From the NCBI GenBank assembly GCA_036873135.1, contig JAPTYO010000024.1, positions 1,240,001 to 1,304,000 on the forward strand: a stretch of DNA of 64,000 nucleotides. The letters are read 5' to 3'. Of the stretch, positions 45,974-57,599 are shown one piece after another. The translations under genes were made by a program, and so were the position numbers. Positions within the stretch are counted from its first letter, which is position 1; the number at the start of each line of letters is the position of its first letter. Below the pieces are notes generated by a model. That model had not been told where the DNA came from. It made no database searches and saw only the letters and a list, made by a program, of their open reading frames with translations. The stretch is from Clarkia xantiana subsp. parviflora. Taxonomy: Eukaryota; Streptophyta; Magnoliopsida; Myrtales; Onagraceae.

Positions 45974-45991
45974 CCCACAGACGGCGCCAAG
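45974..45991 (-). other. B primer-binding site
   Basis: The minus strand reads CTTGGCGCCGTCTGTGGG after the 5' LTR. The core TTGGCGCCGTCTGTGGG is the same as in element A, although the LTRs are unrelated in most of their length. Confidence 0.8.
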
Positions 45992-47057
45992 TGTTAGGTT
46001 ATAAAGTCTAGGTCAACGGGTCATCAATCTAGAATTTATCTCCCACTAATGAAATGTCGGGTTCAGTGCTCCTAGGACTAGTCGTTCTGATCCGTGCCCT
46101 TATACTCCCTTGGGGTAGTCGTTCTGATCCCTGCCCTTATACACTCTTGGGGTAGTCGTTCTGATATGTGTCCTTCTCTTCTCTCCTTCTGACCTCCTTT
46201 CCTTCTCTCCTTCTTACCTCCTTTCCTTCTCTCCTTCTGACCTCCTTTCCTTCTCTCCTTCTGACCTCCTGAGGCTTGTACTTCTTACCCCTGGGGCTTG
46301 TCCTACTGCTCTATGCTCTTCTGCTTTCTTGGTTCTCTTCTCCTTGCCACCCTGCAAGAGGGGCAATACCAGGCACAGAGGGGGGGGTGGTGCCTGATGA
46401 ACCCTCTCCGATGCCTAAGTCAGTACGGTTTTAGAGAGATAAAGCTAGAGAGATGTCAGAGCAAAATTGTGCAACTTGCCAAGATGTTCGAATGAATAGT
46501 GGAGGTGGGGTATTTATAGGCAACGGTGTCATTAAGGTGGCTTAATGACATCGTTAACCTTTAAACACAATTAATTAACCTTTATACGCATAATTAGGAC
46601 CTTAGGATACGGAGAAGGTAGGCGGAGTGAACCGAGTGTGGGAGTCCAAAAATGGTGCCGGGGCCCTTGGGGGGGGGGAGAAATCCGACCCCCAAGGGTA
46701 GGGGTTGGGTGAGGGCACCCAACCCCTCCTAGGGAGGATGGGGTTGGCCAACGCCTCCTAGGGAGGATGGGGTTGGCCAACCCCATCCCTCCTAGGAGAG
46801 ATCGGGTTGGCCGACCCGATCTCTCCTAGGAGAGATCGGGTTGGCTGACCCGATCTCTCCTAGGGGAGGTCGGGTGTGGCCACCCAACCTCACCTAGGTG
46901 AGTTTGCCTCGGCCGGACGAGCGCTCTGGCCTCGTCCGAGCCGTTGATGTTTTCGCGAAGTGTTCGGGTTTGAAGTTTCGATTTACAATCGGTAATGGGA
47001 CGATAAAAATACAACGGTTTGGAAGTCAACGGGTTCAAATTGGGCGTATATCCATCA
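45992..47057 (-). repeat. B 5' LTR
   Basis: 1066 bp, pair of 37027-38131. Minus-strand TATAAATAC at 46511-46519. The palindrome array is at 46700-46890 with fewer GATCGGGT units and a partly duplicated GGATGGGGTTGG unit; one CCTTTCCTTCTCTCC unit more than the 3' copy. Confidence 0.92.
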
Positions 47058-50000
47058 CTTCTCAACGGCGGGATAGTTTAATTCAGACTTGGCAAACGCC
47101 TTGCTTACATAATAAACGGGGACTTGATTACCCTCGACAATCTTTACTAACACAGAGCTAATGGCAAATTCAGAAACAGCCAAATAAAGGTAGAGCGGCT
47201 CGCCTGGAACCGGTTTCGCCAATGGCGGGAGGGTGCGAAGGTGATGCTTGAGTGCTTGGAACGCCTCTTCACACTTGGCGGTCCATTCGAATTTCTTGTT
47301 GGCCCTAAGGACTTCAAAAAACGGCATTGATCGGTCGCTGGCTTTGGACAAGAAGCGGTTCATTGCAGCTAGTCGGCCATTCAGCACTTGTACTTCCCGA
47401 TTGTTTATTGGAGACTGCATCTCCTCGATTGCCCTCAGCTTCTCAGGATTCACCTCAATTCCTCTCTGGCTCACCATAAAGCCTAAAAACTTCCCTGAGT
47501 GGACTCCGAAGGCGCATTTCGTCGGGTTCAAGCGAACTTGATGGAGCCTCATCCGCTCAAATGCCATGGTTAGGTTGTGCACATGATCCTCGGCTTGTCG
47601 GGACTTCACCAGCATATCATCCACGTAAGCTTCCATGGTTTCTCCCAGCATATCTCCAAACAGCTTGTTCACCATCCGTTGGTAGGTGGCCCCAGCATTG
47701 ATCAACCCAAAAGGCATGACATCGTAGTGATAGATGTCACTGTCCGCATAGAACGCTGTATGGGGAGCGTCTTCCTTGGCCATCTTGATCTGGTTGTAGC
47801 CTGAATACGCATCCATGAAGCTCAACAGCTCATGTCCCGACGTGGCATCCACCAAATGGTCGATTCTTGGGAGTGGATAACAGTCCTTCGGGCAAGCCTT
47901 GTTCAAGTCGCGGAAGTCCACACACATTCGCCATTTCCCGTTAGTTTTCTTCACCAGCACTGGATTAGCAACCCAAGTCTGGAATCGGAGCTCCTTAATA
48001 AACCCAGCATCGAGCAACCTGCCTACTTCTTGCTGGATCGCGATTTTCTTGTCTGTGCCCATCGGACGCCTTTTCTGCATGATAGGTTTGATCGCGGGAT
48101 CTATCTTCAGCTCATGTACGATTACATCGGGGCTGATTCCTGGCATATCACTCGGGGACCAGGCAAACAGCTCCTTGAACTCCTTCAGCAACTCAATTAA
48201 TTTTTGGGCTGTCTCCTCAGTCAGGGCAGACCCGATTTTTACCTTCCTCTGGGGTCCGTCGATCTCGACTTCTTTCAGATCTTCTACGTGGGCGGGACGC
48301 CCAAACTCTTCTCTAGGATCCGTGTCTGTCTGAAGGACAGTCATGGCCTCTCGTCTCCTCCTTCGGGTGGCGTTAACATAGCATTTTCGAGAAGCCACCT
48401 GGTCACCCTCAACCTCTCCGACTCCATGGTCGGTCGGGAACTTCATCTTCTGGTGCACTGTCGAAGCAACCGCCATTAGGGGGTTAATGGTGGTTCTTCT
48501 GATGATCGCGTTGTAGGTCCCCGCGGAATCGACTACCACGAACTCTACATTCCTCCATTCTGATTTCCACCCGCTACCGAACTCCACTGGTAGGGTGATT
48601 ACTCCTGGCGGATAGGAGGTTGAGCCAGAGAACCCGACCATCGGGAAGTTTGCCTCCTTTAGATCTTTCTTCGTCTTCCCCATAGCTTCCAGCGCGTCCA
48701 TGAATAGGATGTCGGAGGAGCTCCCCCCGTCGATTAGAATTCTCTTCATTTCAAACCCATCTACATCCAAGGTTACCACCAAGGCATCGTCGTGCGGAGT
48801 CTCCACGCCTATGAGGTCTTCCGATGAGAAGGAGATTACCATCTCTTCTTTCAAGGTCCAGGATCGGGACCTCTTACCCAGCACCACCGCCGTAGGGATT
48901 CTAGAGGCATAAACCTCTCGGGCGGATGAAGTATCACCTCCAGCAGCAAATCCTCCGTGGATCACATTGATAGTGCCCCGTCTCTCCTTGCGGGCACCGG
49001 ATGACTCTGGATCGGTTCTCTTCTTTTTTGGGGACCGATCGCGGGATCGGGAACGGGACCGCGATCGGGACCGAGAGCGGGATCGACACCGCTTATCCCC
49101 GACGAATTCCTTGAGCTTCCCCTTCTGGATCAGCTTTTCGATCTCCTTCTTCAGTTCCCGACAGTGATTGGTGTCGTGACCATTTGCGCGGTGAAATCGG
49201 CAGTAGCGATCCGTGCGGGATCCCAAGAATTCTCCATCTTTCTTTGGGGGGTACCTGGAGATACCTTGTCGTTCCATGACTGTTAGCACTTCCGCCATGG
49301 AGCAGTTGAGAGGAATGTCGAGATCCTCCCGCTTATCCTTCCTTGAGGGACGTCTATCGTCCCTTCGATCAGGTCGGCCTCGGTTTCGACTACTCTCAGG
49401 TTTGCCCTTTGACTTACGATCGTCGAAGGGTTTAACCGACAGCTTTCCTTTGTTCGACTTTGGGGGTTCCAGTTCTCCTGCGGCTATCTTCGACTCCTGG
49501 ACATCGATTTGCCGTTTCACCCTCTTCTGTAGTGCCTCCATATTCCACACAGCTTTCTCAGCCACGCTGTGCATCAGGTCGGAACCATAGGGGGCTGTTA
49601 GGTTCCGAAAAAAGGTGCGGATGGTTTCGCCCTCCGAGATCTCCTCATCTATTTCTGCTACGCTGGCGGTGTACCGCTGGTAATAGTGTGCTAGCGACTC
49701 GTCGGGCCTCTGCACCACCTGGGTCAGGGACCTCACGCTCTTCAACAAACGTCTGCGACCCTGGTATTGTCGAATGAAACGGTCGTGCATGTCCGCCCAG
49801 CAGGTAATGCAGCCTGGGGCAGACTAAAGAACCAGGTCAGGGCTCTTTCTCCAAGTGTGTTTGGGAACAGTGTACACACTATGTCTTCGTTCGGAGCTCT
49901 ACCCAGACACGCCATAAGATGCTTCTGGACATGACGAACTGGATCTCCCTCACCGTCATACTCCTTAATCTCGGGGATACCCAGCCCCGGCGGGGCGAGG

Positions 50001-50602
50001 GTGTCTATCAGTCGGGGGACGAAGGGATGAGTAGATCGGTCCCTTAGCTCCGACACCAATGGCTTCTGTTCCCCCATACAGATGTTCACGATCTTTACCA
50101 CCTGGTCGGGAGTGATGGGACCATTCAGGGGAATGGTCCTATATTGTACTAGTCCTGGTCCATCAACCACGAACCTCTCCGGCTGACCGGTTGCCCTACT
50201 CCCGTCCTGGCCTCGGGGCGGGGCTTCCTGTGCGTTCCGACCCTCTGTTGGCGGGGCCACTTCCTCCAACGGGGGCATCTCCTCATGCCTCCTCGCAGCC
50301 TCTCTCCGATCCAAGAGAGCTTCTACGGCCGCCAGAAACATGGGCATGGCTTCCGCTACGGCCCTTGTCAAGTCTGCAGCTGGGGGAGCCTCCTGCCCCC
50401 TGTTGCCCTGGTGTTGAGGAGCAATATCTTCGGGATGCGATCCATTGTGCCCCCCTGTCTGGGAGAGCTCAGCCGGGGGATGGTTCTGGTTTTCCTCCTG
50501 TTCCGGTACTGAATCCAGATTTGATGCAGCGGGGTGACGGGAACTACCGGATTGTCCCTGTCTTCTATGCTTGCCAGCCGCCATCGATCGAGTAGAAGGC
50601 AT
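47058..50602 (-). pseudogene. gag-pol: A gag-protease-RT part, one frameshift
   Basis: The minus-strand start is the ATG at 50602 (MPSTRSMAAGK), 20 bases inside the PBS. Gag motifs KEYDGEGDPVRHVQKH and LTWFFSLP lie near 49990-49815. At about 49813 a run of C is one base shorter than in C and D and shifts the frame; the downstream frame is then open for 911 codons. It contains the knuckle YCRFHRANGHDTNHC (about 49200), an RS-dipeptide run (49035-49090), the protease-like ILIDGGSSSDILF (about 48740), RT with FRDLNKACPKDCYPLPRID (about 47915), MPFGLINAG and EAYVDDMLVKS (about 47620), and the start of the RNaseH region (EWTAKCEEAFQALK, about 47280). B interrupts it at 47058; the rest is at 34958-37026. 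There is no stop codon between gag and pol, so a single polyprotein is likely. Confidence 0.9.
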
Positions 50603-50621
50603 ATCAGCTTTTTGTTTGATT

Positions 50622-50638
50622 CCCACAGACGGCGCCAA
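50622..50638 (-). other. A primer-binding site
   Basis: The minus strand reads TTGGCGCCGTCTGTGGG directly after the 5' LTR. The tRNA is not assigned. Confidence 0.8.
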
Positions 50639-51355
50639 TGTTGGATCACGGTGGAACTCCGGTACGGACTTTGACGGCAATCCTAGCTCCTTTGCTCCAC
50701 GCAATCCTGCAAGAGGGGATAGACCGGGCGGTGACCCAGAATCCCTCTCTGATGCTTAAATGAGTATCTCGTATGACTGGCAAGCAGTAATCTCCAAGTG
50801 TATTGAATTCAACGTAAATGTTCTGAGGTGACCTCCTGCCCTTTTATAGGCAGGGAGATGCCTCAGGTACCTGGTGAACCGTTGGGGGTGGTTAGCCCAT
50901 ATCCCGTATATCTCGGATGTGATCCCGCCTATCTAGGCCATGATCTCGTGTATCTCGGCCACGTCCCTCATATCTCGGCCACGCTCCGTGTATCTTAACC
51001 ACGTTCCTCGTATCTCGGCCACGCCCTGCGTATCTTGGCCTTATCCTCTGATAACGAGTCCCGACTTCTGTCGGGGACTCCAGAGTTGTCTCGTTGTGTC
51101 ACCGCTCGGGGCCCCTCGTCATCGTGACAGGGCCAATCATTCTCAGGGATTCATCATCGGGGCCTACTTAAAGGCTTCTCATCGGGAGCTTCTAGCTCAA
51201 CTGTCGGAACCGACTCTGTCGGGACCTTTCATTATCGGGACTCCCTTCATCGGGACCCTTCTCCTAGGTCATCTTGACCTTCATTTTGGGCCTGGTGGGC
51301 CTGTTTGCCGTTTCCTCCCCGTTAAAGGGCCTGACGGGTGTAATCGAACCCATCA
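50639..51355 (-). repeat. A 5' LTR
   Basis: 717 bp, pair of 30080-30796. Minus-strand TATAAAAG at 50842-50849; the U3 ~20-bp repeats are at 50910-51040. TSD GGGGT follows at 51356-51360. Confidence 0.92.
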
Positions 51356-54165
51356 GGGGTCATCCTCCTTAGCCATCTTGATCTGATTATAACCCGAGTA
51401 AGCATCCATGAAGCTCAGCAATTCATGTCCCGACATAGCATCCACCAACTGGTCGATTCTCGGAAGCGGATAACAATCCTTCGGGCAAGCCTTATTCAAG
51501 TCGCGGAAATCAACACACATCCGCAATTTCCCATTGCTCTTCCTCACCAGAACCGGATTGGCGACCCAAGTCTGGAATCGGAGCTCTTTGATAAATCCAG
51601 CGTCGAGTAACCTGCCCACCTCCTGCTGGATCGCGATCCTCTTGTCTGCGCCCATCGGACGCCTTTTCTGCGCAATAGGCTTCATCGCGGGATCAATCTT
51701 CAACTCGTGCACAATCACATCGGGGCTGATTCCTGGCATGTCACTCGGGGACCAGGCAAACAGCTCCTTGAACTCCTTCATCAGCTCAATCAATTCTCGA
51801 GCCCTCTCATCAGACAAAGCGGACCCGATTTTCACCTTCCTCTGAGGTCCGTCAATCTCGACCTCCTTCAAATCCTCCATAGGGGCGGGACGCCCAAACT
51901 CCTCTCTAGGATCAGCATCGGTTTGGAGGATAGTCATAGCCTCCCGTCTTCTTCTTCGGGTGGCATTAACATAGCATTTCCTGGAAGCCACCTGGTCACC
52001 CTTGACCTCCCCGACTCCGTGGTCAATCAGGAACTTCATCTTCTGCTGAATAGTCGAGGCAACTTTCATCAGGGGGTTGATGGTAAGTCTCCCGATAATC
52101 GCATTATAAGTCCCCGCGGACTCAACCACCAAGAAGTCCACATTCCTCCTCTCTTCTTTCCACCCACTACCGAACTCCACTAGTAAGGTGATCATTCCCA
52201 GCGGATAGGAGGTAATACCAGAGAACCCGACCATCAGGAAGTTCACCTGCTTCAGGTCCTTCTTCGTTTTCCCCATGGCCTCCAGCGCATCCATAAACAG
52301 AATATCGGAAGAGCTTCCTCCGTCGATCAAGATTCGCTTCATCCCGTACCCATCCACGTCCAGGGTCACGACCAAAGCATCATCGTGTGGAGTCTCCACA
52401 CCTACCAGGTCCTCCGCTCAAAAGGAAATCACCATCTCTTCCTTCGCGGTCCAGGATCGGGACCTCTTACCCAGCACCGCAACAGCGGAAATTCTAGAGG
52501 TATAGACCTCCCGAGAGGCTGTGGTGTCACCTCATGCGGCAAATCATCCGTGAATCACATTGATGGTGCCCCGCTTCTCCTTACGGGCGCCAGAAGACTC
52601 CGCCTCAGATTTCTTCTTCTTTGGAGACCGATCGCGGGATCGGGAACGGGACCGCGATCGAGATCGGGAACGAGATCGACACCGCCTCTCAGCCACAATC
52701 TCCTTAAGCTTTCCCTTCTGGATCAGCTTTTCGATCTCCTTCTTCAACTCCCGACAGTGGTTAGTGTCGTGACCACTGGCGCGGTGGAACCGATAGTAAG
52801 GATCGGTGCGGGATCCCAAAAATTCTCCTTCCTTCTTCGGGGTGTACCTGGAGATACCCTGTCGATCCATCACAGCCAACACAGAGGCCATAGAACTGTT
52901 GAGAGGAATGTGAGGATCCTCCCGCTTATCCTTCCTCGGGGGACGCCTGTCCTCCTCCGATCCGAACGACCTCGACTCCGACTGCCCTCGGATCTATCTT
53001 TCCCCTTATGGTCGTCCAATGGCTTGAGCGACTGCTTCCCCCTATTTGACTTTGGAGGATCAAGCTCTCCGGCAGCTATTTTCGACTCTTGCACGTCGAT
53101 TTGCTGCTTCACTCTCTTCTGTAGCGCCTCCATGTTCCACACAGCCTTCTCAGCCACACTGTGCATCAGGTCGGAACCATACGGTGCCGTAAGGTTCCGA
53201 AGGAAGGTGCGGATAGTCTCTCCCTCCGATATCTCCTCGTCGATCTAAGCCACACTAGCAGTGTACCGCTGGTAATAATGCGCCAACGATTCGTCGGGCC
53301 TCTGCACCACCTGGGCCAGGGACCTCACGCTCTTCAAGAGGCGCCGACGACCCTGGTACTGCTGAATAAAACGGACGTGCATATCAGCCCAGCTTGAGAT
53401 GCATCCTGGGGGCAGGCTGAAGAACCACGTCAGGGCCCTCTCACCAAGTGTACCTAGGAAAAGCACACACAATATCGTCATTCGGGGCCCTGCCTAGACA
53501 GGCCATGAGGTGCTTCTGGACATGGCGAACTGGATCCCCCTCGCCATCATACTCCTTAATCGTGGGGATACCCAGCCTTGGCGGGGTGAGGGTGTCTATT
53601 AATCGGGGAACAAAGGGATGAGTGGATCGATCCCTCAGTTCCGACATCATCGGCTTCTGGTCCCCCATGTAGATGTTCACGATCTTCACCACCTGGTCGG
53701 GGGTGATGGGACCATTAAGGGGAATGGTCCTATGCTGCACTGGTCCCGGCCCATCGATCACAAATCGCTCCGACTGAGCAGGCTCCTTACCCTTGTCCTG
53801 GTTTCTGGGTTGGGCCTCCTGTACATTCTGAACCTCCCTCGGCGGAGGCACTCCCCCTGCCTTCTGGCAGCCTCTCTCCGCTCTAAGAGAGCCTCAATGG
53901 CCTCCAAGAACATTGGCATGGCATCCGCCACAGCCTTTGCCAGGTTCGGGTTCGGAGGAGCATCATCTTCCCTATTCTCTTGGTATTGAGCAGCATCTTC
54001 AGGAACCTCATTGTGCCCCCCTGTTCGGGAAACCTCAGCTGGGAGATTTCGGTCCACACCACGCTCCGGCGGCCCTGAATTCAAAGTCCCAGCAGGATGT
54101 CGGGAACCACCAGATTGTCCTTGTTTCTTCTGCTTGCCAGCCGCCATTGAACGAGTAGAAGTCAT
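51356..54165 (-). pseudogene. gag-pol: C gag-protease-RT (first half), multiply broken
   Basis: The minus-strand start is the ATG at 54165 (MTSTRSMAAGKQ). Gag motifs KEYDGEGDPVRHVQKH (about 53560) and LTWFFSLPPG (about 53420), a knuckle altered to YYRFHRASGHDTNHC (first Cys replaced by Tyr, about 52800), an RS run (52628-52682), the protease-like ILIDGGSSSDILF (about 52330) and RT FRDLNKACPKDCYPLPRID (about 51510) are seen. Frameshifts lie near 53850, 53465 and 52950; stops near 53248, 52548, 52530 and 52420. A is inserted in RT after YNQIKMAKED. Confidence 0.88.
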
Positions 54166-54185
54166 TATTGCTTTTCGTTGCGCTT

Positions 54186-54202
54186 CCCATAGACGGTGCC
54201 AA
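54186..54202 (-). other. C primer-binding site, mutated
   Basis: The minus strand reads TTGGCACCGTCTATGGG, two transitions away from the A site. Confidence 0.75.
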
Positions 54203-54869
54203 TGTTGGATCACGGTTGGAACTCCTGTACGGTCTTGACGGAAATCCAAGGTCCTTCTCTCCACGTAATCCTGCAAGAGGGGAATAGACCGGGCGGTGAC
54301 CCAGAATCCCTCTCCGATGCTTAAATGAGAATCTCGTGGCAGGCAAAAGCAAACAATAGTATGAGTATGTAAATCGTGTTTGATCTGAGGTAACTTCCTT
54401 ATTTATATAGGAGAGGAGTTACCCCAGTAACCTGGTGAACTGCCAGGGCAGTTATCCCACGCTCCGCGTATCTCGGCCACGCTCCGCGTATCTCGGTCCG
54501 TTCCGCTTATCTCGGGCCACTCCCCCACTACTCTGATAGTGGGCGTGTTTCTCGGCCTCAACCTCTGATAGCAAGTCCCGACCAATATCGGGGACTCCAG
54601 AGTTATCTCTTTGTGTCACCGCTCGGGGCCCCTCGTCATCGTGACAGGGCCAACATCCTCAGGGATTCATCATCGGGTCCTACTTAAAGGCATCTCATCG
54701 GGAGCGTCCAGCTCGCCTATCGAGACCGACCTTGTCGGGACCTTTCACCATAGGGACTCCTCTTGTCGGACCCTTCGCATTGGTCTTCTTGACCTCTTTT
54801 AGGGCCCAGTGGGCCTATTTACCGTTTACTCGGCGTTAAAAGGCCTAACGGCTATGGTGAAACCCATCA
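54203..54869 (-). repeat. C 5' LTR
   Basis: 667 bp, pair of 25084-25751. Minus-strand TATATAAAT at 54401-54409. TSD GGCGT follows at 54870-54874. Confidence 0.92.
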
Positions 54870-55218
54870 GGCGTATTTCTCGGGCTCGTGCTCTGGTGGC
54901 AAGTCCCGACGGAAGTCGGGGACTCCAGAGTTATCTCCTTTGGTCACCGCTCAGGGCCCCTCGTCATCGGGACAGGGCCAATCTTCTCAGGGATTCAATT
55001 TCGGGGCCTACTCAAAGGCATAATATCGGGGCCTACTTAAAGGCGTATCATCGGGGCCTACTTAAAGGCATAATATCGGGAGCGTTCAGCTCATACGTCG
55101 GGACCGACCTTGTCGGGACCCTTCGTATTGGTCTTCTAAGCCTCGTTCGGGGCCCAGTGGGCCTACTTCGCCGTTTAGTCGTCGTTAATGGGCCTAACGG
55201 CTATATCAAAACCCATCA
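54870..55218 (-). repeat. D 5' LTR, second segment
   Basis: Continues the D LTR interrupted at 25083 and matches 5684-6031 of the 3' LTR closely. It ends ACCCATCA, followed by the D TSD GTACA at 55219-55223. Confidence 0.92.
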
Positions 55219-55942
55219 GTACATACATGTCGACAAGGATGCATGTCGACAAGTGAATATTATTTTCTAAGTATTTCCATGTACGTACATACATGTCGAC
55301 GAGGATGCATGTCGACAAGTGGAGATTATTTTCTAAGTATTTCCATGTACGTACATACATGTCGACAAGAATGCATGTAGACAAGTGTAGATTATTTTCT
55401 AAGTATTTCCATATACGTACATACATGTCGACAAGAGAAGAATATTTTCTAAGTGTTTCCATGTACGTACATACGTGTCGACAAGGATGCATGTCGACAA
55501 GAGAATAATATTTTCTAAGTGTTTCCATGTACGTACATACATGTCGACAAGGATGCATGTCGACAAGAGAATAATATTTTCTAAGTGTTTCCATGTACAT
55601 ACATACATGTTGACGAGGATGCATGTTGACAAGTGAAGATTATTTTCTAAGTATTTCCATGTACGTACATACATGTCGACAAGGATGCATGTCGACAAGT
55701 GAAGATTATTTTCTAAGTATTTCGATGTATGTACATACATGTCGACAATGATGCATGTCGACAAGTGAGGAATAATTTCTAAGTATTTCCATGTACGTAC
55801 ATACATGTCGACAAGGGGAAAATATTTTCTAAGTGTTTCCATGTACGTACTTACATGTTGGCAAGGATGGATGTTGACAAGGGGAGAATATTTTCTAAGT
55901 GTTTCCATGTATATACATACATGTCGACAAGGATGGATTGCG
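55219..55942. repeat. 66-bp minisatellite, right half
   Basis: About eleven more units of the array that starts at 5068. Full units and 50-bp short units are mixed; later ones drift (GTTGAC for GTCGAC, GTTGGC). The array ends a few bases before F. Confidence 0.9.
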
Positions 55943-55947
55943 TGCAT

Positions 55948-56600
55948 TGTCAGACCTAAATCTGATCTACGACGAATTACGTTTTGAAAACGTGGGTTTT
56001 TAAACAGAGTCGCCACTAGTTAATTATTAGGCTAACTAGAATACTAAATTTCCTAAGTGAAACGTGAATTAAACCTAGGTTTGAAATTGATCTACAATCA
56101 AAGATTTTGGATTCGGGGGTCCTATTACGAATTAAAAAAAAATATAATTTTTAATCACGCCCTTTCGGTACTCAAATTCGCTTAAGTTGCCAATTCAATT
56201 ATCTAAATATATGTTATCAAATTAGTTTGACTATGCCAAGGTTAAATTTTTATCATATACAAAATTATTATAAAAAATCGACCTGGCCTAGAACTAATTG
56301 TAATTCATAACTCTTAATTAAAACGAGATCCGAAAAATATTAAAATTATTAAACATGCTTAAATCTATACAAAACCCAACATAAATTTAACATACATACA
56401 TGATTTACCTATTCAAAATTTAACCAATTACATTTTTAGAATACCTAATTAATTATAATATAATAATAAATAACATAAATTGAATAAATAAATAGATAAA
56501 TTATATAATAATATAATATATTAAAAAAATAATAAAATAAAATTAAAAAAAAAAAAGGAAAATTACCTGCAGGAGTCAAGGGGGAGACGTCGGGGACGCT

Positions 56601-56689
<89 letters not shown>

Positions 56690-57450
56690 GAGTAGCGGCG
56701 CGGTAGGGGTGACGACCTCCGGTGGGTCGAGTCCGGCAGTAGCGGGGCGTGGGCAGCAGAGATTTGGCAGTGGCTGGGTCTTCGGAGGAGGGCCTGGACG
56801 GGCTCCGGCGATGGAATCGGGCGAGAGTGGCGGCGCAGCAGAAAGATCGACGACGGGGTGAAGACCTGGACGGACTCCGGCGAAGGGCAGCGTTGGTGTG
56901 AGGCGGATGGTGGGCGGTGGACACTGGTGGACTGGAAGCAGCGGCGGGATTTGCAGAAAAAAAAAAAAAAAAAACTTTTCTGAGCACTAGAGTACAAAAA
57001 TCGCGCAGACCCCGAGAAATAATGTATTATTGCTTTTTCTTGTGTTTTTCTGTGTGTTATTCAATGTAAACCCAGACCCCTATTTATACTAAAAACCTAG
57101 TCTAGATTACAGATAAAATTCAAATAAAAAATGCTAACGGATAATTATTCTAGAGAATATTCCTAAGGATATTTATCTTTACAGATAATTATTTTTTTAA
57201 TAAAAAATAATATCTGGAGATAAATATTTTACAGATAATTTTCTAAAATAAAAAAAAAACTAATTATTATATATATATTTTTAAATATTCCGAAAATATT
57301 AAATAAATTATAACTATTTTAAAATATATTTTATAATAATTTCCTTAATGTGCCCCTGAGCATCTTTGGAGACTTTGTGGCTTGACGCGTCCGGAATTTG
57401 ATGTATCATGTGTAACGTCGTTACGTCCGGATCAAAATTGAGTGTTTATA
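55948..57450 (-). repeat. F full-length LTR (3' LTR by polypurine tract)
   Basis: 1503 bp, related to the E LTRs (shared TAGTTAATTATTAGGCTAAC and CACGCCCTTTCGGTACTCAA). The inner end reads TATAAACACTC on the minus strand where E has TGTAAACACC. A (GA) run of about 80 bp is at 56605-56688 and an A run at 56956-56973. Minus-strand TATAAATA is at 57081-57088. The adjoining AAAGAGGGCAAAC (plus 57451-57463) is the polypurine tract. Confidence 0.85.
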
Positions 57451-57599
57451 GTTTGCCCTCTTTGGACGGACTCCCGTAGAACGTGTTCGAAGGGGTTTGT
57501 TCAAAGACGAGGAAACACTGATTTTGAACAGAAAGTATATTCTCTTCCAATTCTTCAATGTCTTCAAGGTGGCTCATATGCTTATTCTGGTGCGGAAAG

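Larger units (their letters stand above)
37027..47057 (-). mobile_element. Element B: pol-less large LTR element (LARD), complete
   Basis: LTRs at 37027-38131 (3', 1105 bp) and 45992-47057 (5', 1066 bp); TSD CTTCT at 37022-37026 and 47058-47062, inside A pol. PBS next to the 5' LTR and polypurine tract next to the 3' LTR fix the orientation as minus. The 7.86-kb interior has no protease, RT, RNaseH or integrase, only a degenerate gag-like start and an antisense frame. By eye the two LTRs differ by only about five substitutions plus repeat copy number, so it is the youngest insertion of the stack. Confidence 0.94.
30080..51355 (-). mobile_element. Element A: Tat-type Ty3/gypsy retrotransposon, nested host of B
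   Basis: LTRs are at 30080-30796 (3') and 50639-51355 (5'), both 717 bp; TSD GGGGT at 30075-30079 and 51356-51360, inside the RT of C, whose reading frame resumes on the other side. Without B it is about 11.2 kb. About 15 mismatches between the LTRs are seen by eye (roughly 2%). It is the best preserved Tat copy here: the 5' part has a single frameshift ahead of a 911-codon open frame. Confidence 0.94.
25084..54869 (-). mobile_element. Element C: Tat-type Ty3/gypsy retrotransposon, nested host of A
   Basis: LTRs are at 25084-25751 (3') and 54203-54869 (5'); TSD GGCGT. Without A it is about 8.5 kb. The order is the same as in D. By eye its LTRs differ at roughly 20 positions over 668 bp. The gag-pol gene is broken by A between the two halves of RT, by stops and by frameshifts; the antisense gene has two internal deletions. 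Confidence 0.93.
5402..55218 (-). mobile_element. Element D: Tat-type Ty3/gypsy retrotransposon, nested host of C and E
   Basis: The minus-strand element is bounded by LTRs at 5402-6031 (3') and 24763-25083 plus 54870-55218 (5', split by C). TSD GTACA flanks both ends. Without E and C the element is about 11 kb. In its own orientation the order is 5' LTR, PBS, gag, protease, RT, RNaseH, integrase, spacer array, antisense gene, polypurine tract, 3' LTR. It is dead: stops, frameshifts, a deletion removing the RT active site, and two large insertions. Confidence 0.93.

Noticed and set aside
47055..49790. 911-codon open frame as an intact host gene
   Set aside because: It has gag knuckle, protease and RT motifs, lies inside an LTR pair with PBS, and is interrupted by B at its end.
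55175..56016. Frames with 22-residue repeats over the minisatellite (also 5027-5382)
   Set aside because: Unit of 66 bp gives an open frame on both strands by arithmetic; stops appear wherever unit length changes.
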